From Lentisphaerota bacterium (lineage in GTDB: Bacteria; Verrucomicrobiota; Lentisphaeria; Oligosphaerales; Oligosphaeraceae): a stretch of DNA of 18,040 bases. The notes under the pieces were generated by a model that was given only the letters and a program-made list of their open reading frames with translations, did not search any database and was not told the DNA's origin. The position numbers were made by a program, and so were the translations under genes. Location of the stretch: contig JAAZIY010000004.1 of NCBI GenBank assembly GCA_012800625.1, positions 1-18,040 on the forward strand. Direction: 5' to 3'. This document shows, one piece after another, positions 7,443-14,532 of this stretch (positions within the stretch are counted from its first letter, which is position 1; each line of letters starts with the position of its first letter).

Positions 7443-8849
7443 ATGGTTTTTTCAAGTTATCTGTTCATCTTTTTCTTTCTCCCCTTGACTCTGCTGCTTT
7501 ATTATGCCAGCCCAAACCGGTGGAGGCATCTCTGCCTTACCTTGATGAGTTATATCTTTTATGGCTGGGCGAATCCTGCCTTCATGTTCCTGATGTTCTT
7601 TACGACCTGTGTGGATTACAGCAACGGTCGTTTTATGCAGATGGCTCCGAGGCATAAAAAAATATTTCTGAGCACCTCAATCGTAATCAACCTGGGCATA
7701 CTGGCCTTCTTCAAATATTTTAATTTCGGGCTGGAGAACTATAATGCCGCGTTGACTGCCCTGGGGCTGGAGAGCTACTGTTATCGGGGTTTTTTCAGGG
7801 TGGTTTTGCCGCTAGGCATTAGCTTTTACACTTTTCAGTCCATGAGCTATGTCATTGATGTATACCGTGGCGACGCCGCGGTCATAACCCGTTTTATCGA
7901 CTATGCCTGCTACATTTCCATGTTTCCACAATTGGTTGCCGGCCCCATTATTCGCTTTCAGGACATTGCCAGGCAGCTGCAGCATAGAGTCTATTCCTGG
8001 GAGAAGTTCTCCCGCGGCATTGCTTTTTTTATGTTGGGGATGGCTAAAAAAGTGCTTTTGGCCAATCCCTGCGGCAAGGTGGCCGACCTGGCCTTTGAAA
8101 CCGGCGGTTCGCTTTCCTGTCTTGACGCCTGGTATGGCATCACTGCTTACGCCATGCAAATCTATTATGATTTTTCAGGCTATTCGGATATGGCAATCGG
8201 CCTGGGGCTGATGCTGGGCTTCGTCTTCGCAAAAAACTTCGACTCTCCATATAAGTCCAAATCCATCACCGAGTTTTGGCGGCGCTGGCATCTGTCATTG
8301 TCGTCCTGGCTGCGCGATTATTTGTACATCCCCCTGGGAGGCAACCGCAAAGGCGTGTGGCGCACATACATCAACCTGGCCTTGGTCATGCTGCTGGGCG
8401 GGCTTTGGCATGGAGCGAGCTGGAATTTTCTGATTTGGGGCGGCATACACGGCGGCTGGCTGGCTTTCGAGCGCGCCCAGGGCAAACACAGCTTTTACCG
8501 GAAATTACCCTCTGTGCTGCAGGTGGCATGCACATTCTTGATCGTTTTGTTGGCCTGGGTATTTTTTCGCGCTTTGACTCTGCCGGAGGCGTATCGTTAT
8601 GTGGGCAGCTTGTTTGCCCTCACGAAGACCCCCCCGTCCTCATTATTGATTCGCGGGCTGATTTACAACCCCTATTACTTGGGGCATTTCTTTTTGGCGG
8701 GCATTCTAGTCTGGGCTGCACCCAGTGCTTGGGACTTTAGCAGAAAATTAACGGCGGCCAAAATATCCTGGTGCATCATTGTCTTTATAATGGCACTGCT
8801 CACCCTCATTACACAAGGGTACAACCCTTTTATATACTTCATCTTTTGA
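7443..8849 (+). CDS. algI: MBOAT-family polysaccharide O-acetyltransferase, AlgI-type
   Basis: This 468-aa polytopic inner-membrane protein matches the size and opening (MVFSSYLFIFFFLPLTLLLYY) of AlgI. In known systems such proteins move acetyl groups across the inner membrane to partner SGNH proteins that acetylate alginate or other exopolysaccharides. Family landmarks are YVIDVYRG, FPQLVAGPIIRF, YDFSGYSDMAIGLGLMLGF, FWRRWHLSLSSWLRDYLYIPLGGNRKG in overlapping segments, and GGLWHGASWNFLIWG. H323 in the last is the invariant MBOAT histidine, and H283 in WRRWH is also conserved. The SD is weak, but the start fits the family exactly. The next gene begins 14 bp after the stop, so it heads an acetylation operon. 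The polysaccharide substrate is unknown; an alginate role is not implied. Confidence 0.95.
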   Translation: MVFSSYLFIFFFLPLTLLLYYASPNRWRHLCLTLMSYIFYGWANPAFMFLMFFTTCVDYSNGRFMQMAPRHKKIFLSTSIVINLGILAFFKYFNFGLENYNAALTALGLESYCYRGFFRVVLPLGISFYTFQSMSYVIDVYRGDAAVITRFIDYACYISMFPQLVAGPIIRFQDIARQLQHRVYSWEKFSRGIAFFMLGMAKKVLLANPCGKVADLAFETGGSLSCLDAWYGITAYAMQIYYDFSGYSDMAIGLGLMLGFVFAKNFDSPYKSKSITEFWRRWHLSLSSWLRDYLYIPLGGNRKGVWRTYINLALVMLLGGLWHGASWNFLIWGGIHGGWLAFERAQGKHSFYRKLPSVLQVACTFLIVLLAWVFFRALTLPEAYRYVGSLFALTKTPPSSLLIRGLIYNPYYLGHFFLAGILVWAAPSAWDFSRKLTAAKISWCIIVFIMALLTLITQGYNPFIYFIF

Positions 8850-8863
8850 CCAGGGCATTGAAA

Positions 8864-10447
8864 ATGAGCAATCCCAAAGTGAAAAAACGCTCGCGCGAGG
8901 AAATCGCCAAAATTGAAATCGGCAACACCGATATTGGCAGGGCGGGAAAATCTTGTCTCTGTGTTTTTTTTCTGTTGCTGATTTTTGTCTATCCCTGCAT
9001 TCAAATTCTGCATGAGGCCGGCAGCCGGTCTCCGCTGCGGCAGTTGCCCAGCCTCTCTTTGTTTGCCCGGCTTGGCGAGACCGGCGGCTCGCCAAGCCTT
9101 ATGGCTTTCAACCGGAATTTGACGGCGGCGGTTAAGCAATACGAGGACGAACTTGAAACCAGCTCCATTTTACAAAAGCTACTCCTGCCCCCGACTCAAT
9201 ATCTGCTGAGCAAATATTTTCATCTAGGCAATGAGAAGGTAGTCATCGGCAAAGGCGGGCATCTGTTTTACCGCCATGACATCAAATATTTGAGCAGTCC
9301 GGGATTCCTTGACTCTGAACAACTCAGGGAAGGGCATTTGACTGGGCGGCAGGCCGACCCCTTGCCGGCCATCTTGGACTTTCATCGGCAGTTGAAAGAG
9401 CGTGGCGTCAAGCTAGTCATTATGCCTGCGCCGGTAAAACCCATGCTTTACCCGGAACAGCTGGGGGCTGCGAAGGGTGCGCTTAACAATCGAAGCTTTG
9501 AGTTGTTCAAAACCAAGCTCGAAGAGGCCGGAGTAAGCGTCATTGACCTGTGCGAAAGCCTGACGGAGCTGCGCGGCAAAGGAAAAGAGGTGTTCTTGAA
9601 AACCGACACCCATTGGACTCCTGAGGCAATGCGCGCCGCCGCCGAACTGATCGCCAAAAACATCGGCGGCACCCGGAGTGCAATGGCTGGCACGCCACAA
9701 AGCTTAAGCTCCAGGGGCGACCTTGCCAGAATGCTGAATCTGCCTTCCGACAGCAAGCTGATTGAACCTGAAAACATAAGCCTGACAATCCATGACAAGG
9801 TGCCCGAGAGACAGTCTGAGATACTGCTGCTGGGAGACAGTTTTTGCAATATTTTTTCCAGCGATGCTTTACACTGGGGGAGCAGTGCCGGGCTGCCCGA
9901 AACCCTGGCGGCCCTGCTTGGGCAGGGTATTGACCTGATTGCCCGCAATGACGCGGGCGCCTACGCCAGCCGAGAACTGCTGGCTCGGGAGCTTGCCCGG
10001 GGAAGAGACCGGCTGGCCGGCAAAAAACTGCTGGTCTGGGAGTTCGTCAGCCGTGAATTGATGGAGGGGGATTGGAAAATCATCCCTCTGGAGCTGCGTG
10101 AAACCGGCAGCGTGGATTGTTTCAGCGTCGAGCAGCCGACCGTCATCGAGGCGACGCTTGCGGCGGTCTCGCTGCGTCCGCGTCCGTATTCGGCTCCTTA
10201 TAGCGACCATGTCATGGCATTACATCTGGTGGATATCAACGATGGGCTTCAACAAGCCCTAGTATATATGGTGAGCATGGAAAACAATAAACTGACCGGA
10301 GCAGCAAAACTCAGGCAAAATGAGCGGGTCAAAATAAGAGTGATGCCCTGGGTGGATTGCGAGGAGCGCTACGGCACCTGGTCGCGCAGTGAAATAAATG
10401 ATGATGAGCTTCTGCTTTGGCAGCCGCTTTGGGGAGAAATGCCGTGA
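8864..10447 (+). CDS. AlgJ/AlgX-like SGNH acetyltransferase-family protein 1
   Basis: This 527-aa protein has one N-terminal transmembrane segment at about residues 32-47 (CLCVFFLLLIFVYPCI) after a basic cytoplasmic stretch, so the rest should be periplasmic. The SGNH domain spans about residues 120-430. It shows VVIGKGGHLFYR, the DTHW motif (D248, H250), and LLLGDSF with the nucleophile candidate S326. Together these complete the Asp-His-Ser triad expected of the AlgJ/AlgX/DHHW group. Residues about 445-527 form an extra beta-domain related to one near the N-terminus of the third paralogue. The ATG at 8864 was chosen over 8771 because the longer version overlaps algI by 79 bp and adds no domain. 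It probably transfers acetyl groups received through the AlgI-type protein. Confidence 0.88.
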   Translation: MSNPKVKKRSREEIAKIEIGNTDIGRAGKSCLCVFFLLLIFVYPCIQILHEAGSRSPLRQLPSLSLFARLGETGGSPSLMAFNRNLTAAVKQYEDELETSSILQKLLLPPTQYLLSKYFHLGNEKVVIGKGGHLFYRHDIKYLSSPGFLDSEQLREGHLTGRQADPLPAILDFHRQLKERGVKLVIMPAPVKPMLYPEQLGAAKGALNNRSFELFKTKLEEAGVSVIDLCESLTELRGKGKEVFLKTDTHWTPEAMRAAAELIAKNIGGTRSAMAGTPQSLSSRGDLARMLNLPSDSKLIEPENISLTIHDKVPERQSEILLLGDSFCNIFSSDALHWGSSAGLPETLAALLGQGIDLIARNDAGAYASRELLARELARGRDRLAGKKLLVWEFVSRELMEGDWKIIPLELRETGSVDCFSVEQPTVIEATLAAVSLRPRPYSAPYSDHVMALHLVDINDGLQQALVYMVSMENNKLTGAAKLRQNERVKIRVMPWVDCEERYGTWSRSEINDDELLLWQPLWGEMP

Positions 10448-11394
10448 AAATAAAGAAACTGTTAGTCTTTTTGTTCTTGCTGGCTGTCGCAGGGCCGGGT
10501 GCGGGGGAATTGCCAGAACCCGCGCTGGCGGCCAAAGACATGTTGGCAAAGCTGCAGCCTGACTGTCAGGTTTTCCAGGGGGACAACGGGTACCTTTATG
10601 CTAAAAACGAGTTGCAGCACATTGCATTTGGCAAAATTCCCGCTGAGGCCCAGGCAGGCGGCAATCCCTTGCATGCCATATTGGAATATCATCGCGGCCT
10701 GAAAAAGCACGGCATTGAGCTGATTCTGCTGCCGGTGCCGCCAAAATTGGCATTGCAGCCCTGCGGCGGCATGATGCCAGGCCAGGCCGGGATTTATCTG
10801 CAGAGCTTTTATGCTGAACTGCGCAAAGCCGGAGTCCAGGTCCTGGACTTGATCGCCTTGTGGCAGTCCAACAAAAACCTGCAGCCTTTCTGCCGCGGCG
10901 ATTCACATTGGAGCCCGGAAGGCATGGATATAGCCGCAAAACAGCTTGCCGAATTGATTAACCAACGCGGGCAGAGCGGATTTACGCGGGAAAGCCGGAG
11001 CATTTTGGTCAATGGCGATTTGCAGGCTTTGCTCAAAGCCGACGCCGTTGCGCCTGAGAGCCTGACTGTCCAACGGGTCAGCCCGTCGGTTTGGTCGGAA
11101 TCCAGCCCGGTTCTTTTGCTTGGCGACAGCCATCTTTTATTTTTATCCAGCGGTGCGGATATGCTTGCCGAGGACTCGGGTTTTGGCGAGCAGCTGGCTT
11201 ATTGGCTGCAGATGCCAGTGGAGCGCATTGCGGTCAAAGGCTCGGCCGCCAATGCGGTGCGCATCAACCTGTTCCGCAAGGCCGCAAAAAATCCCGCTTG
11301 GCTGGAGAGCAAAAAAATCATCGTATGGTGTTTCAGCAGCCGTGAATTCACCACAAATATCGGGACATGGCGGGATATCCCGGTGTCAAAATAA
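10444..11394 (+). CDS. AlgJ/AlgX-like SGNH protein 2 (short form, GTG start)
   Basis: This 316-aa protein starts at GTG 10444, which overlaps the previous stop as GTGA and has GGGGAG (10431-10436) as SD. This implies translational coupling. Residues about 1-21 are a signal peptide (KIKKLLVFLFLLAVAGPGAG), so it is exported rather than membrane-anchored. The SGNH domain fills the rest. GDNGYLYAKNEL parallels GKGGHLFYRHDI in paralogue 1. The DSHW motif gives D153 and H155, and LLLGDSH gives S229. All three triad residues are present, with His in place of Phe after GDS. It lacks the extra beta-domain of its neighbours. It is likely an active partner acetyltransferase or esterase of the AlgI system. 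Confidence 0.86.
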   Translation: MKIKKLLVFLFLLAVAGPGAGELPEPALAAKDMLAKLQPDCQVFQGDNGYLYAKNELQHIAFGKIPAEAQAGGNPLHAILEYHRGLKKHGIELILLPVPPKLALQPCGGMMPGQAGIYLQSFYAELRKAGVQVLDLIALWQSNKNLQPFCRGDSHWSPEGMDIAAKQLAELINQRGQSGFTRESRSILVNGDLQALLKADAVAPESLTVQRVSPSVWSESSPVLLLGDSHLLFLSSGADMLAEDSGFGEQLAYWLQMPVERIAVKGSAANAVRINLFRKAAKNPAWLESKKIIVWCFSSREFTTNIGTWRDIPVSK

Positions 11395-11423
11395 AATTCA
11401 AGCAAGTCAAAGGAACAATTTTC

Positions 11424-13502
11424 ATGTTGAAGAAAAACTCCAGCCCGACTGCACAGCCTGCGTTTTCGCATGGCATGAAGGCGGTTCTTCTGTTTTTTTG
11501 GGCTTTGGCCCTGAATGCCGCCTTGCCGGAGACAAACGGCAGGACCTATCTTTCACAGTTTTACCCGAATCCAGCTGATTTTCAAGGCCTTGAAGTGGAC
11601 GGGCACGTAAGCTTCCGCTCGCTGTTTCCAGAACCGCAGCGCTCCGACTACCCGGACTGCACCTATTCGGTGATTTTACGGGTCAACCATGTTTTTGATA
11701 ATCCCGGAGAGATCGAAGTCAGCAAGGACATCCTGGTTTTGCTCGACGCCTTTAAAGAGCGGCGTTTGCTGGCCTCCGGAGAGCTGCGAGCCGGTGATTT
11801 TGTGCGCTTGCAACTGCTGCCCTTTTCAGATGCGCCGCTTTCTGTGACTTCAATACAGCAGGCCGAGGACACTGGACGATTTGACCTGGAACTGTACTAC
11901 GCGGTGCGGATGCGCAAGACGGAAAATCTCAGCATTGAAAAAAGCGAGTTGGCCGGCAAGTGGAAAACCCCGAAAGTGCATATCGAGCCGCTCAATCCGG
12001 CTCCGCCGCTGGCCGAACAGCGGTCGCGTGAGGAAACCTTGAAGGGAATCCGGCGGCAATATGAATCGGAATGCGCTAAATTGACTGCTCTTAGCGTAGA
12101 AGAACTAGGGCAAATCAATCAAGATATTGCCAAGCGGCTGGCCGGCCCGGTCAACAAACAGCAGAAAGTCTTGCGCGAGGCTTACGGCTCGATAGTGGCG
12201 TTGAGCCAGAATACGCAGATTGAGGAACTGGAAATTCCGCAGACCCGCCTGCAGGGTGTTGTTGAGCTGCACGAGTATCTGAATTTTCACAATGTGGACC
12301 TGATTGTTGTGCCAGTGCCGGATTGGGAGGAGATTGCCTTTAATATGCTTTTTCCGGAGTATGAGGGGCTCTTGGGGGCAAGGCGACTCGGTGTGGTCAA
12401 GGCAATGTGTGAGGCGGGCATAGAATGCGTTGACGCCAGCGCCAATCTCTGTGCGGCCTGGCGAAAAAGCAACAATGAGTTGTTCTTTTATTATCCGTCG
12501 GACCCACATCCCTACGGCAAAACTCATGAAGTGATCGTGGATATGCTCTGTGAAAGGTTGCAACGCTATGAGTTCTGGAAGAATCCGCCTTATGACAAAA
12601 AACGCTTTGCGGTCAGGCACGAACCGAGAAAACCCGCATCCTATAAAGTCCAGGGGCGGGAAAAGAATTTCTCCTTTAAATATCCTCTTTGGCAAGTCGA
12701 GCTTGATGGCAATGCGCTGCTTGAGTTTAAAGACAACAATGCCGCCATAATTTTAGCCGGCAACAGTTTTACCACCAGCACCAGCGCGGCCCCCACTGCG
12801 CCGGCATTGCTGGCTGCAAAAAGCGGGCATATGCCGCTCTATCTGTATATGAATGGTTTTTTGCCTGATTTTATTGCCACGTATCTGTTGAAAAACGAGG
12901 TCGGCTGGCTGCAAGGCCGGCGGGTGCTTATCCTGTATATGCAGATGTTCAATCTGTCGCGGCTGCGTCCCTTCGCCAGTATGCGGCAAAGGATGCAGGA
13001 TTTATATGAGCTTTCGGTTAGCCTTGACAAGCAATATGATATCATGGCTGATACGTTGTTGATTGATAATCAAAAAATAATCCAGTCCGCCGACAACCCG
13101 CGACAGTATGTGGACGGGGAAAACCTGATTCGCGCGGAAAAGTCTCTAGGACAATTGCAGGAACGCCTGCAAAGCCTGCAGTCCTCCGGATCCCCCGCCT
13201 GGTATCCTTTTTTGCATAACAAGAATATGCGGGTGAGATTTCCCTGTCGCGGGTTGGAACTGGACAAGCCTTGCGAGGGCATTCTTGCCTTTTCTCTGCT
13301 CAGCTTCCCGGGAATCAGTCTTTTGCGCATCAAGGATGCATATGGCAAGGAGGTGCTAAGAGACCCGCTGAGCAGTCATTATTATACTCCTTTTTTCGTT
13401 CCGGTTAGCCTGCGTCCCGGGCAAGAGCATATTGAACTGGAGCTAAATGCCATTTGGTACACCGAGCTTGCCATCTTCAGCAATATTCAGTTGCATTACT
13501 GA
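11424..13502 (+). CDS. AlgJ/AlgX-like SGNH protein 3 (long form, altered motifs)
   Basis: This 692-aa protein has an N-terminal hydrophobic export segment at about residues 18-33. Residues about 76-160 are a beta-domain like the C-terminal domain of paralogue 1: ILVLLDAFKERRLLASGELR then VRLQLLPFSD, compared with ALVYMVSMENNKLTGAAKLR then VKIRVMPWVD. Residues about 195-260 are a charged, probably helical linker. The SGNH-like domain follows, with DPHP (D360, H362) in place of DxHW and LAGNSF (S448) in place of LLGDSF. The triad residues remain, but the Trp and the GDS Asp are changed, so activity is uncertain. The C-terminal roughly 150 residues are beta-rich and unassigned. SD AAAGGA (11409-11414) supports ATG 11424 over 11367. 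It ends the acetylation operon. Confidence 0.78.
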   Translation: MLKKNSSPTAQPAFSHGMKAVLLFFWALALNAALPETNGRTYLSQFYPNPADFQGLEVDGHVSFRSLFPEPQRSDYPDCTYSVILRVNHVFDNPGEIEVSKDILVLLDAFKERRLLASGELRAGDFVRLQLLPFSDAPLSVTSIQQAEDTGRFDLELYYAVRMRKTENLSIEKSELAGKWKTPKVHIEPLNPAPPLAEQRSREETLKGIRRQYESECAKLTALSVEELGQINQDIAKRLAGPVNKQQKVLREAYGSIVALSQNTQIEELEIPQTRLQGVVELHEYLNFHNVDLIVVPVPDWEEIAFNMLFPEYEGLLGARRLGVVKAMCEAGIECVDASANLCAAWRKSNNELFFYYPSDPHPYGKTHEVIVDMLCERLQRYEFWKNPPYDKKRFAVRHEPRKPASYKVQGREKNFSFKYPLWQVELDGNALLEFKDNNAAIILAGNSFTTSTSAAPTAPALLAAKSGHMPLYLYMNGFLPDFIATYLLKNEVGWLQGRRVLILYMQMFNLSRLRPFASMRQRMQDLYELSVSLDKQYDIMADTLLIDNQKIIQSADNPRQYVDGENLIRAEKSLGQLQERLQSLQSSGSPAWYPFLHNKNMRVRFPCRGLELDKPCEGILAFSLLSFPGISLLRIKDAYGKEVLRDPLSSHYYTPFFVPVSLRPGQEHIELELNAIWYTELAIFSNIQLHY

Positions 13503-13901
13503 AACGGGAAAGCGGCAGTCTGCGTGTCAAGCTTACGAGCAATGCAAGGCAAGGCAGCTGGCTTTTGGGTTGAAAACCAGGCAAGACCTTAGTTTTTTGG
13601 ATAGCAAGCCACACTAAGGAATTGTGAAAAAACAAATTGTTAAACTTTGCTGAGTAGATTTTCTTTCTTGCCATACAGTATATCCGGATTTTCTTGTGTA
13701 TAGACCCCATCCAAAAAAGGGGGGCATAGTAGAGCCTCCGCGAGGCGCCGGTTTTGATGCTTATGTGCCTAAGGAGCAAGTAGATACGATGTTATTTGGT
13801 AAGTTGTGCCATGTGTTGTCATTCACATGTCGGTCGCATCAGTCGAATCGGACGAATCGGACGAATCGGACGTATCGATCGGGCGTGGCGGGGTCGGAGC
13901 A
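13503..13901. other. Gene-free intergenic stretch after the acetylation operon
   Basis: No convincing gene is present. A degenerate pair of 10-bp units (GGATAGCAAG, CCACACTAAG) lies at 13599-13618 behind a T-rich run, as in the other arrays. A GGCGCCGGTTTTG block at 13745-13757 resembles the first bases of the window, so fragments of the large repeat may be present. No clear terminator was found directly after the 13502 stop. The ORF reading through 13696-13926 consists of repeat sequence and has no recognisable protein signature. Confidence 0.6.
13844..13878. repeat. 9-bp minisatellite (CGAATCGGA)3 plus a degenerate unit
   Basis: Three perfect CGAATCGGA units (13844-13870) are followed by CGTATCGA. 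It borders the right large repeat on its inner side. Related GGACGNATCGG-like units occur on the complementary strand at 281-295 beside the left copy, so the minisatellite is probably part of the same element. Confidence 0.75.
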
Positions 13902-13926
13902 CCGGCTTCCAGCCTATTGGCGCTAA
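13902..13926 (+). repeat. 25-bp perfect inverted repeat, left arm (partner 14300-14324)
   Basis: The arm begins CCGGCTTCC and ends TATTGGCGCTAA. It is the exact reverse complement of 14300-14324, 373 bp away. It overlaps the inner edge of the right large repeat, so the partner is an extra, inverted fragment of that edge. Confidence 0.85.
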
Positions 13927-14138
13927 CTTAACAGTTTTTAAAGAAGAATCAAGGAAAAAGCCATTGTTAAAAGTGCTAGGTAAACTATTGCTATGCAAGA
14001 TACTATCCTGAACAAGGGCGCGAAGCGCCTTTTTTAATTTTGCCAGCGGTGGCGCGAAGCGCCAAACTATAATAACCCCAGGCGCGGAACCCGAAGGGTG
14101 GAGTGCCTGGGGAACAGGATACCCACCCAAACTGGCGC
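13912..14138 (+). repeat. Right copy of large inverted repeat (about 227 bp)
   Basis: This is the reverse complement of 1-234 along its whole length, with scattered substitutions and small indels. It runs from GCCTATTGGCGCTAACTTAA through AACAGTTTTTAAAGAA, GCAAGATACTATCCTGAACA and two GGCGCGAAGCGCC hairpins to ATACCCACC and GGCGC. The GC-rich hairpin near the outer end is partly scrambled relative to the left copy (GCGCGGAACCCGAAGGGTGGAG here). The two copies bracket about 13.7 kb of DNA holding the regulator, hydrolase, pseudopilin and acetylation genes. No transposase or obvious target-site duplication was found. Confidence 0.88.
14017..14035 (+). terminator. Intrinsic terminator-like hairpin inside the right repeat
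   Basis: Stem GGCGC (14017-14021), loop GAA and stem GCGCC (14025-14029) run straight into six T residues (14030-14035), then AATTTT. This fits a rho-independent terminator for rightward transcription leaving the acetylation operon. The left copy has the same stem at 110-122, pointing leftwards, with an interrupted TTCTTT tract. Confidence 0.6.
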
Positions 14139-14205
14139 CTGAAAGGCGCTACAAAAGTCCTAAACCCTTGGATACAAAGAAATCTTGTGGGTGGTACCTT
14201 CTCAC

Positions 14206-14273
14206 GCCGGCTAAAGCCGGCTAAGAACGCAAGCTAAAGCTTGAACTACGAACATACGCCGGCTGAAGCCGGC
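14206..14273. repeat. Cluster of three short palindromes, REP-like
   Basis: GCCGGC-TAAA-GCCGGC (14206-14221), CAAGC-TAAA-GCTTG (14230-14243) and GCCGGC-TGAA-GCCGGC (14258-14273) follow each other with spacers of 8-14 bp. All three share a T(A/G)AA loop flanked by GC. This is the pattern of repetitive extragenic palindromes. The stretch 14139-14389 otherwise shows no gene. Confidence 0.75.
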
Positions 14274-14299
14274 GGAGAACAACACTTTTCAGGCTTAAA

Positions 14300-14324
14300 T
14301 TAGCGCCAATAGGCTGGAAGCCGG
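14300..14324 (-). repeat. 25-bp perfect inverted repeat, right arm (partner 13902-13926)
   Basis: The arm starts TTAGCGCCAATAGGC and ends GAAGCCGG. The first 15 bases also match 220-234 of the left large repeat in the same orientation. It is a third, partial copy of the large-repeat edge. Confidence 0.85.
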
Positions 14325-14389
14325 CTTGCCACCGCATCCGCCTTCAAAACACAAATAACGCTGTGGATTGAGGCCTAGAAAACCTGTGC

Positions 14390-14429
14390 CTTGGTGTGTC
14401 TTAGTGTGACTTTGTGTGTCTTGGTGTCC
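14390..14429 (-). repeat. Inverted array of four 10-bp units, GGACACNAAG type
   Basis: On the complementary strand the units read GGACACCAAG, ACACACAAAG, TCACACTAAG and ACACACCAAG. The flank reads AATTTGGACAC on the complementary strand, which matches the AAATTTGGACAC flank at 7368-7379. It lies about 100 bp upstream of purM. Confidence 0.88.
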
Positions 14430-14532
14430 AAATTCCACGAATTATTTTTTTCAGGCTTCTAAGTCTGCTAAAAGCCTATATATTATCTACACGCGATATA
14501 ATATATTATCAACTTCAGCAAAGGAGCAAGAA

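Noticed and set aside
11367..11423. Upstream ATG for the third AlgJ-like protein
   Set aside because: It lies inside the preceding gene without an SD, and the extension separates the export signal from the N-terminus. ATG 11424 has AAAGGA at good spacing.
13696..14130. Short ORFs across the minisatellite and large repeat on both strands
   Set aside because: Their sequence is repeat-derived (RIGRIGRIG or RPIRPIRP runs) with no RBS or homology-like features.
1..14138. Composite transposon with the large repeats as terminal IS elements
   Set aside because: The repeats are only about 230 bp and encode no transposase. No target duplication was found, and the left end is cut by the window edge.
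14430..14532. Purine riboswitch in the purM leader
   Set aside because: Only a 6-bp AGGCTT/AAGCCT hairpin (14453-14458 with 14472-14477) and AT-rich sequence are visible. The conserved three-way junction of purine riboswitches is not.
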